64,000 nucleotides of DNA from Asterias amurensis (taxonomy: Eukaryota > Echinodermata > Asteroidea > Forcipulatida > Asteriidae), in the NCBI RefSeq assembly GCF_032118995.1, contig NC_092648.1, positions 21,480,450 through 21,544,449 on the forward strand, in the 5' to 3' direction. The position numbers and the translations under genes were made by a program. The notes below the pieces were generated by a model, which worked only from the letters and a program-made list of their open reading frames with translations, did not search any database and was not told the origin of the DNA. This document shows positions 53,721-64,000 of the stretch, in pieces; the stretch's first letter is position 1; each line of letters opens with the position of its first letter.

Positions 53721-54832
53721 TTCTAGAGTGTAAACATGACCAAATTAAGTCATTTCTTGCCAAGCATATGCATTCTTTGTGAAACTCCATGGTAAAACTG
53801 ACAGCATGTGAGTTGTCCATTTAAAGTTTGAATCCGACCATCGCTTTCTCACTCACTGACTGTTTGAAAACATTTTATTTTGTAATGTTTGTTGCAGTAA
53901 AAATATTTTCTACTCAGCTCGCTAAGTTGAATTCCTGTGTGCCTTTTATGTATGCCTTTTATGTATGGGCCAGTTTTTTAATGTTAAACCCAATTTTGTT
54001 CTGTCTGAGTGTAATGTTAATGTTTTAACTGTAAATTTTCTAAATTCAATGTAATTTTGCATGGCAACTAAAATTGAATTTTTTTTTAATTATAATATAA
54101 TAAACCATAAATAATAATAATAATTTGTGTCATTGCCCACGTTTTATTATTTCATTCTAAAACCATGGATGAACAATGGAGAGAAAATTGTTCCTCCATG
54201 ATCTAATAAGTAAGTCAAGAGAGGTTTTGCCAAGATTGAAATGTGAAAATACATGTAAAATACATGTATTATTGTGTTGAATGTTTACATCTTCATTAGT
54301 TACCTAAATTTTAATCATAATCTTAGACTTAACTCTAAGTTGTATTTTTAGTATAGTTAATATTCTTGATGAAAATCTGATGACTAATAACTATTTGACC
54401 TATATCTTTTATTTATAAAACAGTCCTGCGAAAAGTGCCTAATTTTGTCTGCAAAATTTTACTTTTTTATTTCTGATTCCTTAACTTCTGATTCTTTTGT
54501 TCTTTAAAGGTGAACACAAACATGGTATAGAACTGTAAAGCTCCTTTTTGGCCCCCTATTACACTAGAAAAAAAAATCTGTGAAATTGTTGATTTTTTTG
54601 CACTTGAATTGGTGGCAAACTCCTGTATTGCACAATCTTAAAGTGTCTTTTGGTCTCAAATTTCAAAACTATAAAAATTTAATATTTATTTCACTCAGAA
54701 AATATCATAGCAACTTAATCGGGACAGTGGAGAACAATGCACTGACACTGACAATTTTTTTGTAGTTTTTGATTGAAAGGAGGAGTATGTAGCAAAGTTG
54801 TCAACTTTCCTAAACATAATGACAACAAACCG

Positions 54833-54912
54833 TGATTCCTCAAAGTCAAATGTCACACTGTAGTAACCATTTCACTTTGTAACTTAGTGTGACATTTGAC
54901 TTTGAGGAATCA
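54833..54912. repeat. Perfect 27 bp inverted repeat with 26 bp loop
   Basis: Arms TGATTCCTCAAAGTCAAATGTCACACT and its exact complement; flanking sequence (GACAACAAACC / TTTTTTGTC) extends the stem imperfectly to ~45 bp. Either a short MITE or a hairpin RNA locus. Confidence 0.7.
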
Positions 54913-55479
54913 TAGTTTTTTGTCAAATGTGTACATTAAAAAGCTTTATGGATTTGCCTTTAATACTAAAACTTTGTTATTGTAATTGATCATCTTGAAG
55001 ATTGTGAAGTTTACAACAGAGGCTGACTTTTTACAAATTGATAGGAAAAACATTGAAATAAATTGATTCACTTACTGTAGTCCCTTTACAAATGCAGTCA
55101 GACCCTAAAACTATGCAGAATTAAGACAATCCTCTGATTAATTTAGGCCTTTTTTATAGGCTCTATGCTACATGTTATTTCCTCAATACCCAAAGGAATG
55201 TCTCAGTTTTGACTTGGTGTGATATTATTACAGTGTTAGGGTGTAAACTGAACAATGTAGGTTAACTGACATCTTCTAAAGTCATATTCCTGTCCATCCT
55301 GTCTGTCTCTGTAATTTCTTATATACCCATAACTCAGGTTTGTTTGGGGGTTTTGGGGTTTGTTTTTGTTGTTGTTGTTTTGGTTTTTTTGGGGGGGGGG
55401 TTACTGGTAGTATGCTTATCATCATTCTACAAAGACTTCCGTCGGTGGCTGCTCACCCTCAAGTTGTAATGAGGGCACA

Positions 55480-55740
55480 CTCCTGGAGTCTCCGCCATCA
55501 CCTGCTCTCTTTCAATCGCTGCTCTTCTCAGCTTTCCATAGATGCTTTTTACCACTCCACTTAGTGACACTGTCTATCCAGTGCAGCTTATTAGGGTCGC
55601 TTCTGCCTCAAAATTGTACCTGTAGGTAGGACCATCTATAGCTGCGCCGGGTAGGCCTCCATGTCTCATCACGCGAGCGCACCATTTCCCCTTAACACCT
55701 CTTACACCTCGTCACTCGTGAGACACCACCGTCCAGTATG
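55480..55740 (-). mobile_element. Fossil LINE C-terminal fragment
   Basis: A GC-richer island in AT-rich DNA. Minus-strand translation gives WIDSVTKWSGK and, in another frame, LRRAAIEREQV. These resemble the W-D-x-x-x-W-x-G and RxAxDREQW-like terminal motifs of non-LTR retrotransposons. The frame is broken and lineage unknown. Confidence 0.35.
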
Positions 55741-58700
55741 CTAAGTTACTTTTAAAAAATATTTGATTGTCTTTGTAATTCTCATTGCAAAATATCATAA
55801 CTGTATTCAGTTTAATGACCTTGCTGATAGATTTAGACGTACATGGAGCCCACTGTTTCAAAAGTCAAATCATTACACACTACACTTCACTGATCGATCA
55901 TGCATGGCTGAATACAAAGATTTCGTTACTGTATCTGTTGTTGGAATGTGAATTTCACAAGGTCGCCATTACAGCAAGCAATTATGTTGTGGTTTCATTG
56001 TCTGCACTGATCTATATTGTTGAATCCAAAGATTTGCTTGCTAAAATGGGGTCCAGTGAAGTCTTAATCCAGAGCACATTCCCCAGTTCAGCCCCAGCTC
56101 CCCATCCCCTGGTGCTCTAAAATCTTTGGTTTTGTACACTTTGATCCAAGGATAAAGCTACACTGTATTGAGTGTAGACCTAATGAGCCAAATGTATTGA
56201 ACAAACTTTTGAATGGATTCAAATGGTCAATGAGAAGATTGTTCTTTATAAAAAAAAAGGGTGTTTTCGCCCAACTATGATTCTTTAAATTGGTTAAATT
56301 GGCCCAAAATATTATTTACGGGACAATGACATGAACCAACTTCACAAGGTGGGGGAGCATTTTTCTTTTGAATTTTGTTTTTGTCCAAATTATTACAAAA
56401 CAAAGCATTTCTCCCGAAACAACAGTGGAAAGCTTGGTTTACAAAAAGAACTCATAAGATAAGCATTCTGAAATGCCTCTGGCCGACAGTATCCAATTTC
56501 GGTTCAGTTGCACCCCATGGTCATTATGGTAGACCCTCTACTTAATTCCATGGTCGCATGCCATTCCATTTGATGAAATTTTGGGTTCCCTGTTGCTAAA
56601 TAAGGGCATGAAAAGGAGAACATGTTCATACTGTTGTCCCCTACTTTCTGTTTTTTTCATGAAATTTCAGGATGTACAATGTAGGTTGAGATGAGATTAC
56701 CAGGAAGAGTTTTAAACAAATCTCTGTTTTTGTGTGAATAATTGTTTTGGGGTGTTGTTGTTGTTGTTTTTTTGTTTTTTTGAGGGGTCCTTCTTTTTCT
56801 GTTTATTGTTGTGTCTACTGGATTGTCATGACATTTCCAAGAAGTATACAATGCACAAAATTGTACACAGAATGAACCGTGTGAATGTACCATGTGTCAT
56901 TCATTGTTTATTATCATTTGTTAGAGAAGACCTGAATTATACAAATTTGCAACGTGAAAGCAAAACGTACCTGGGTGCAGTAAATGCCACTTACATTGTA
57001 TGCAAAACAGCAATCAAGGATAACTTGCAATGCCCTCTCATTCACCTTCCATTTTCCATACCACATTAAATAATAGCATCCTACAGAGTGTATCAATTAA
57101 AGTCTGTGATGTGTGTCTTCTACTCTAAATATTGCTCCTCTCTTTATTGTTATGTAATGAGATTTTGTTATTATTTTTTCATTCTCGTATTTATGTCAGT
57201 GGTAAACCTGTAATCCATATTTTGAACAATGAGTGTAGAAATAATGCATTCAATCTTACCTCTTGTTTCAATGTGCGCAAAATTTGTACCAGCACCTATG
57301 AATGTCATTTGCATACGTGTACACAACTTTTTATTTTAATTTAGGCTGGACAAACAAATAGTATTAACTGTGTTCATAAATAATGTACACGATGTAATCA
57401 TAGAGCCAGGACCAGACTGTATGATATTTAATGTACTAAGTTTACACGTAGTCAAGGTTTACTCTGTGTAGGATGTTTGTAATTTATTCCTTTAAGATGT
57501 AGATTCATGTTTTTACACATTTTACATTTGATCATCATTGGACAACCTTAAAAAGTTTAGTCATCTTACAAGTACTGTTGTCAGCTACATAACACACTTG
57601 GAATTCTGCACATGTTTTGGTCCACAATGACTCCTCATCTCAAGACTGATTCTTCCAGAAGATAAGCTTAAGGAAGGGATAGATGCCAAGATGCTGAGCT
57701 TGTCCTTGAGGGCATCATATCATTATTCATTCTCCAAGCTTGGGGAGTCAAGACATTGTGATGTCATCACCAGAAGTCACTGTTGGTTTGAACATGGATA
57801 AACCAGAGGTGGTCTGTGGACAAACTTGTGTGGTGTATGCAGTGGAGGAAGTTATTATGACAGACCATCTACTACAGGACTGTTCATAAACATTACTTGC
57901 AGGGGGGCTTTGCTTGGCTCACTGACATATGGTGTAGAAGATTGCTTTGTGTTCAGTTGAGTGAAAAGTTCAGACCAGAGCAGATTGGAGTTTGGAAACA
58001 CTCTGATGAGGCATGCATTGTACTGCATGCACTGTACATCCACGTTTCTTTACTTTATCTTATACCTTTGGTCGGAGTTTGTTTGGAATTATTTTGTTCT
58101 TTGATGAGAATAGCTGATTATTCATGTCGGTTGCACAAATTCTTCAATTCTATCAGGTATGTTAAATGTGCAGTGAAGGTCTTTTTTTGTGGGCTTACCC
58201 TGTTTACTACTTTTAAAAAAAATTGTACATTGATTCTCTTTTTTTTTGGTAATATAAATTGTGTGTAAATTTGTGCATAAGTTTTCTTGTGTTAGAGAAA
58301 AACCAGTGCAAGAAAACGTTCATCTTAAACATTGACACACAAGACTGTTGTTGTATCTGGATTGATATTAATGCATGCAAACTGGCCTTGAATAGATTTG
58401 GATTAATATTGGAAGACTCTAATTTGATATGAAGAAACTGTCAACGGTTTCCTGTGCCCCCTTAGCTCTGTTTCTTTCTGTGATTAAATTATCAACCTTA
58501 ACGTTATCCAATTACACATTAAGGCACCTCCTTTTGTTGGAAGAGGAAATGGTCAATTATACCAGCCTTTGTCCATGTGAACTACATATTGCACCCGTAT
58601 CAGTGCTGTGCAATTGATTTTGTCCTTTGTGTGGTTGGTGAATTGTCATGCAGTATGTACAGTACAAGCTATCATGAGTGTCCGCATTGAATGTCAGTCA

Positions 58701-60143
58701 GTGCTAGAGATGTACCTGTACTGCGTGCCTTGCGTGTGCATTGTGTACGTCAGTGTTTTGTTGAGATCGGCTCTGTACCACTTTGCACTATTGTGTTATC
58801 CCAGTCAGTCGTGTATGCAACTCAAATCAATATTATAATCAGGGAGCACACGGTACGGCACTGTTTATGTTCTCAGTACTATGGTTCTTATTATGGTAAG
58901 TGGATGTCGTTTTTTTACTTCTTCCGTGTTTCTGATGCTGATCTTAGGTCCTTGCCCCTAAGGTCTACTTGTATGTGTACACCTAGCTTTATGTAAACAT
59001 TGTAATTAATATTTTCATTTCATATTTTCAATAGTTAGGACACAGGGACTGTTTCTATTTTGATATATAGGCTTTTTCCTTATGTTTACTAGAGTAGTAG
59101 TGTTGAATTCATATTTTCATACATACTTCCATGGAGGGAGGAATAATATTTCTGATTTATATTTTTAAATGTTTGTATAGTATTTATTTATTTTGGAAAC
59201 CAGGTTTAGTCTGCTATCATTTCAATTGGCATCTGTGTATCTAGAATATTTTGGCAGGGCTAGGAAACTTTGCTCCGTGATTAATTTCATCAATTGATGA
59301 ACAGCTGTGGCCACTACGAAGAGAGAGGAGTGTGTTTGTACAGTGAATGATACAAGTTTTCACACCCTTCCCAGACACACACTGTCATGGCTGTGTAGAC
59401 TATTTGCATCATGGGCGTTCATTTCAACAACCTGTGCGAGACTGCAATGTGAGATGATGTGAAATTCACACATTATGCATGTTACTGGGTCATCAGAACA
59501 GATGATGGGTAAACCATGGAGGCAATGGTAAAACACCCGTACAGATTGTTTTAGTGGCAAATTGCGATCAAAATTTGCATCATGTTTCCTCTGTTGTCGT
59601 GATGGAAGCACCTTTTACAACGAAATATTCACTTATTGTTTTTATGATATGTCTGGAACACTAGGCCCTTTACGAAGTAATAATCTTCCCAAATCCAATG
59701 TGTGTTAGTATGCCTCTAGGCTGTAGGTTATTATAGTGCATTCATAGAGGTAGATAAATTGATGAATGTGTACACTGACAGTGCTCATGTAATGCAAATA
59801 ATGTACCCAAAAAAAGCGTTGGGTGTGACTTGGAGAGAATTGAGACATGCTAATGTCGAACAAGAGGGATTTCTTTTTTACTCAAACACATGATCAGTGA
59901 TCACCTTTATAATATTAAGGTAGACTATAATATATTCTTCAATTTGACAAAATATAAAAGACCGTTTCATGTAGGTGTATATTTAGAATAGAATAATGGA
60001 ATTAAACTTAAATGATGTAGGTGGCTACACTGTTTAAAAACACAATTTATCGGGATGGTGATTCTATATGGTCCTACTACGTTGCAGGCCTACATGTTGT
60101 TAGCTTGGTTGGATCATAGAGAAAGAACCATTCTATGGTTAGA

Positions 60144-60523
60144 TTAAAGCCATTAAACACTTTCGGAACAGAAACAAAAAAAAATTCACAGATTTACAAA
60201 TAACTTACAGGGTTTATAGAAGGTAATGGTGAAAGACTTCTCTTGAAATATTATTCCATGAAATGCTTTACTTTTTGACTTTTTGAGAAAACATTAAAAC
60301 AATTATCAATTCTCGTCGTCGAGAATTTCGGATTTATTTTGAACACATGTCATTACACGGCAAAACGTGCGGAAACAAGGATGGGTTTTCTCGTTATTTT
60401 CTCTCGACTCCGATGACCGATTGAGCCTAAATTTTCACAGGTTTGTTATTTTATATATAAGTTGTAATACCATAGTGTGGGCCTTTGGACAATACTGTTT
60501 ACCGAAAGTGTCCAATGGCTTTA
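60144..60523. mobile_element. Family-B MITE, second copy
   Basis: TTAAAGCCATTAAACACTTTCGG...CCGAAAGTGTCCAATGGCTTTAA with the internal ACTCCGATGACCGATTGAGC; about 380 bp. Confidence 0.75.
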
Positions 60524-61254
60524 ATTGTACTACTGGCTTTACTGTGTATGGAACTGTATCGTACATGTATGTACATGTGTACATCCATAGAGCAAGAGAG
60601 CAAGCACTTCAAAAACACTTCACATCGTGTAGGTTGCATGTTTTGCCTTGAAAACATTTGTTGTTGAATTGATTTTCTATAAAAAAAATACTGGCAACTC
60701 CTAGTTTCAAATCAACATTGTCTTTCTCTGAAAACAATTTCATGCAAAACATTTGCCACTTGGAAGAAAAAAAGTTCAGGGTTATGACCTTTATTGTTGC
60801 CAGGCAGGCTTTGTCCGGTGTGTGTATTCTGTCTGTGTTTACTGTTTACAATAACCGCAGGCACCATAATAATACTTTTTGTGAGAACGAAAGCATGCCC
60901 CTGTACATGTATGTAGTCTGGCCGTGGAGGAAGGAAAATACAGACGGTATAGCTAAAGGTTGAAGAGGTGAGTGTTATACCAAGGGTAAAATTGTCCAGT
61001 GGAAGTGAACCCAAGTATGCATGCCTTAAAGCTGATTGGCCAACCTTGGTTATTTGTAAAAACAAACCAGTATCCGCACTTTCTGAGATCCAACATATAT
61101 TTGAGATAACAAATCTGTGAAAGTTTCGGCTTCTAGTCATCAGTCATTGGAGTCATTGAAAAATAGCTTAACCCTCCCCCCCCTCCCAATCAGTATTTTC
61201 ACTGAATTCAGATTTAGAGCTCGCAAGATCAGAAGTAATTGTTTTACATGTTTG

Positions 61255-61445
61255 TCAAAACCTTTGGCACCGTCGTTGGTTCGAATCCCACTCTAGTCAA
61301 TTCTTTGTTCAACCCAAAAAATCATTTCAAAATTGACCCAGTCAGTTTCCCTTGTGGTTTATATTGATAGCTGGCACCTTTTAGGTGACAAATATTTCTG
61401 GTTCAAATCCCCCTCTAGTCAATTTTTCTTTTTTTAGCCAACAAT
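61255..61445 (+). mobile_element. Two adjacent SINE family-2 fragments
   Basis: GGTTCGAATCCCACTCTAGTCAATTCTTTGTTCAACCC and, ~110 bp on, GGTTCAAATCCCCCTCTAGTCAATTTTTC. Each has a B-box followed by the CTCTAGTCAATTTTT junction also seen at 5640. Confidence 0.45.
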
Positions 61446-62489
61446 TTTAATGTTACTTAAATACAAGTTGATAGTTGATAACTGGTTTGTGATGACAATG
61501 GTAGCATAGCACCAGTGTGGGAACACTTCTGATGTAAGTTGACTCTCTTGTATAAATAGTACATGAGCTTGAAAGTTGTGGTTAGTAGAAATAGAAATGA
61601 CTCACAATATTTGGTGAGCAATGAAAGCACTGAAGGCCAGTTTTTGTATTTCTATCTTTAACCTTCAAATATCTAGTGTGATGAATGAATGCCTTCACAT
61701 TCACAGTTCATTAAATGTTTTGCTCATTTAAGTAACTTGTTTTCCTATTATTTTTTGGTGAAAGCTTGTTTTGTGTTTTGGCCTTGCTAGTTAGGATTTG
61801 TAGAAGTTTTTTGGGTCCAAGTTCTAGCCTGAGTATACTTTGTCTAGACGCACTTATTGAGGTCTTTAGAAAGTCTTTGTTTGCTGAAGCAGTCAACCAA
61901 TTTGAGGTGAACAAATAAGAAAATTAGGCACATGTTTTGAGTTTGGCTTAAACCCTGCCATGGGTTCATAAGGAGAGGCTTTTAGGCTATTGGTTAACCA
62001 CTACTTACTATAAAACTGGTTATAATATCCCAACTGCCCATATGTACCCTTTAGGATTTTTTATGTGGCATTTTTAATTTTGAAAAGCAGAATTTTTAAG
62101 TGTACTGTTTCTCCCCTTTGAATAAAAATAAGATGCTTGTAACAATGTTGTATTGAAAAATTGTTAAAGAGAAAAAGGCTGTACCCTTCACCTATGGTTG
62201 TACTCTAAAATATGTCTTACTTTTGTTCTCTTTTTTTGTTTCTGTTGAAGCATAAAGTCTGTGAAGTCTTTCATTCAAACTTGGACCCTTTTTTGAAACT
62301 ACAGCTTCGGCTTTGGATTTGGCCTAAACTCCGTCTGGCTACGTGAGGCCTGGTACCAAAATAGCGTGCTTTCATAATAACTTGCAAAGCCCAAGCTGAA
62401 GCGGGCTTATAGTCATACACAGGTTGAAAATGTTTTACAAACTTGTCACTAATAATTTCTGAAAATAATTTTTTGTTTTGCATATCTAG

Positions 62490-62861
62490 GCAGATCCTCG
62501 AACTCAGGGATACAGAATGATGCAAGCCGGTCCAGCAGGTGGGGGTGCAGCGCCGAACGACATTCCCCCAATCCAAGCCCTCTACCTGGCAGCAGCCAGC
62601 CAGCTCCAGCCCCCTATCACCGTATCTGCCAAGGAAGAGGACGATGTGGATGACAGCTTGCCGCCAAGTGGAAAAGATTGCTTCGGTGACGAGCGACAGA
62701 CTTTAGGGGACATGGCCCGTTTCTTCAACAGTGGTCTACTGAGTGATATTAAACTCAGGGTTGGGTTTGAGTGTTACAGCGCTCATAAACTCATCTTAGT
62801 ACGATCCAGTGAGGTGTTTGAGAGAATGTTCAGCAAGGAGTGGACAGATCCCAGTAAAGCA
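62490..62861 (+). CDS. BTB/POZ domain protein, first recognisable coding exon (continues past window)
   Basis: An exon bounded by acceptor ...CATATCTAG at 62489 and donor GTAAGT at 62862. The likely start is ATG 62517 (a second ATG follows at once); the nine codons upstream to the acceptor are also open, so an upstream start is possible. The 115 codons encode a Gly/Pro/Ala-rich acidic N-terminus, then the start of a BTB/POZ fold: GDMARFFNSGLLSDIKLRV, AHKLILVRSSEVFERMFS. BTB domains mediate dimerisation and often recruit Cul3 ligases or corepressors. The rest of the BTB domain and any C-terminal domain lie to the right. I cannot assign a specific family member. The splice acceptor implies an upstream untranslated exon. 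Confidence 0.8.
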
Positions 62862-62917
62862 GTAAGTCCCACATTCATGTTCAATACATGTATGACCAGT
62901 GCACATTATTTCTTAAG

Positions 62918-63000
62918 CCTGTAAGCACAAAAACTTACTAAGCACAATCAATTATTGCTAAGCAAAAATAGGTTACTGTGAGCAAGAAAATTGTATAGTT
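62918..63000. repeat. GCCCAATTTCAT-family fragment
   Basis: CCTGTAAGCACAAAAACTTACTAAGCACAATCAATTATTGCTAAGC; follows the BTB exon. Confidence 0.45.
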
Positions 63001-63122
63001 AGCATTGCTGTGACTTGTACCCAGTTATTTCTAGAAAGATGAACTGGTGAAAAGGGTGATCAACTACTTCTGGCCAGTCAGTAAAAAGGTTTAGGGCAAA
63101 CCCTGAGATCCATTGATAACTT

Positions 63123-63509
63123 TAAAGACACTGGACACCTTTGGTAATTGTCAAAGACCAGTCTTCTTACTTGGTGTATCTTAACATGTATGCGTAAAAT
63201 AACAAACCTGTGAATATTTGAGCTCAATTGGTCGCCGAAGTTGCGAGATAACAATGAAAGAAAAAACACCCTTGTCACACGAAGTTGTGTGCTTTCAGAT
63301 GCTTGATTTCGGGACGTCAAAATCTAATTCAAATTCAAATTCAAATATTTTAGTGGAAAATAACTTCTTTCTCGAAAACTACATTACTTCAGAGGGAGCC
63401 GTTACAATGTTTTATACTATTAACATCTCTCTCCATTGATCGCTAACAAGTAGTTTTGTTGTGCTAACAATTAGTTTGAGTAATTACCAATAGTGTCCAC
63501 TGCCTTTAA
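63123..63509 (-). mobile_element. Family-A MITE copy
   Basis: AAAGACACTGGACACCTTTGG...CCAATAGTGTCCACTGCCTTT. The central palindrome is replaced by a short (AATTC)n run. BTB gene intron. Confidence 0.8.
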
Positions 63510-63629
63510 GTTTACCACCTGTCAGTATTCAGAGTCAACTGTATTAATTTCTTCCTCCTGTAGTGCCCATGTCTTTGTTTGTCAGCGTGTTTCTTTATTG
63601 CCACTTCCTGTTAATTATTTTATTCATCA

Positions 63630-63815
63630 GGGCCCAATTTCATCAAGCTGTTTAAAAGCAGAAAATACTGCTTGACAAATTTCTTTGGTTGAAGCAGAAA
63701 TTGAGTCATGCACTAGCCACAACGATGCAAACTTAGTGTAATTTGGGCTGGTAGCCTGATTCTGCTAAGCAATTCTGTGTTTAGCGAGTTCTTGTGCTTA
63801 CAGGCTTACAAGATT
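63630..63815. repeat. GCCCAATTTCAT-family element
   Basis: GGGCCCAATTTCATCAAGCTGTTTAAAAGC...GAGTTCTTGTGCTTACAGGC. BTB gene intron. Confidence 0.6.
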
Positions 63816-64000
63816 TATGGTATATGAAAATGTCAAGATAATTCAGCAATCTTACATGAAAAGAACAATCAAGTTAGGTCAAATTTCTCTTCCATCGTCT
63901 TTCAATCATTTGGCTAGTGAATGTGTTTTGGGGAACTGGGAGATGTGACAACTACAATTAGGCTTCAATTATGTAATGTGAAACTTCAAATGAGATTCAA

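Larger units (their letters stand above)
53721..62489. other. 8.8 kb with no recognisable host coding exon
   Basis: AT-rich, largely unique sequence between PNPT1 and the BTB exon. It holds a perfect-arm hairpin (54833-54912), a LINE fossil (~55480-55740), a family-B MITE (60144-60523) and SINE fragments near 61270 and 61390. Open frames are short and look random. It could be upstream sequence and a 5' intron of the BTB gene, or host an untranslated RNA. Confidence 0.5.

Noticed and set aside
57626-57800. Short open stretch (LPEDKLKEGIDAKMLSLSLRAS...) that looked exon-like
   Set aside because: Only ~55 codons between stops, without clear splice sites or a familiar domain.

Overview
This is a stretch of an animal nuclear genome. 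Its genes are split into many short exons with GT-AG introns, it has no operons, and its introns are full of short inverted-repeat transposons and tRNA-headed SINEs. It carries a single unduplicated MadBub gene (vertebrates have separate BUB1 and BUBR1), one DPF-family gene and one PNPT1. Together with the style of the repeats this suggests a marine invertebrate deuterostome, most likely an echinoderm and perhaps a sea star; the species-level guess is inference.

Layout. (1) 2257-18475, minus strand: a 22-exon MadBub gene. The joined exons give 4998 nt with all phases compatible, about 1665 residues. (2) 18476-18775: a ~300 bp divergent promoter with an NRF1-type palindrome and a CRE-like site. 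(3) 18776-36826, plus strand: a 9-exon DPF/requiem gene (1179 nt, 392 residues), a BAF chromatin-remodelling reader. Its long introns hold an inverted pair of minisatellite arrays, a hAT-like element with a near-identical partial second copy, and many MITEs. (4) 36827-40169: the region between two convergent genes, including the DPF 3' UTR. (5) 40170-53185, minus strand: a 25-exon PNPT1 gene (2325 nt, 774 residues), mitochondrial polynucleotide phosphorylase. (6) 53186-62489: about 9.3 kb with no recognisable host coding exon. (7) 62490-62861, plus strand: the first recognisable coding exon of a BTB/POZ protein that continues beyond the window.

The most interesting item is the MadBub protein. 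It keeps every module that vertebrates divided between BUB1 and BUBR1: first KEN box, TPR, ABBA-KEN-ABBA cassette, GLEBS, a B56-binding KARD-like motif and an apparently active kinase. It also carries four further ABBA-like FxIFxD/E motifs downstream, three of them in one large 1.3 kb exon next to a Ser/Thr/His-rich degenerate repeat. Other items worth a second look are the inverted minisatellite pair, several near-perfect long hairpins and the shared MadBub/DPF promoter.

All exon models were built by eye from splice signals, reading frame and remembered protein families; no alignment or database search was run. Repeat boundaries are approximate.
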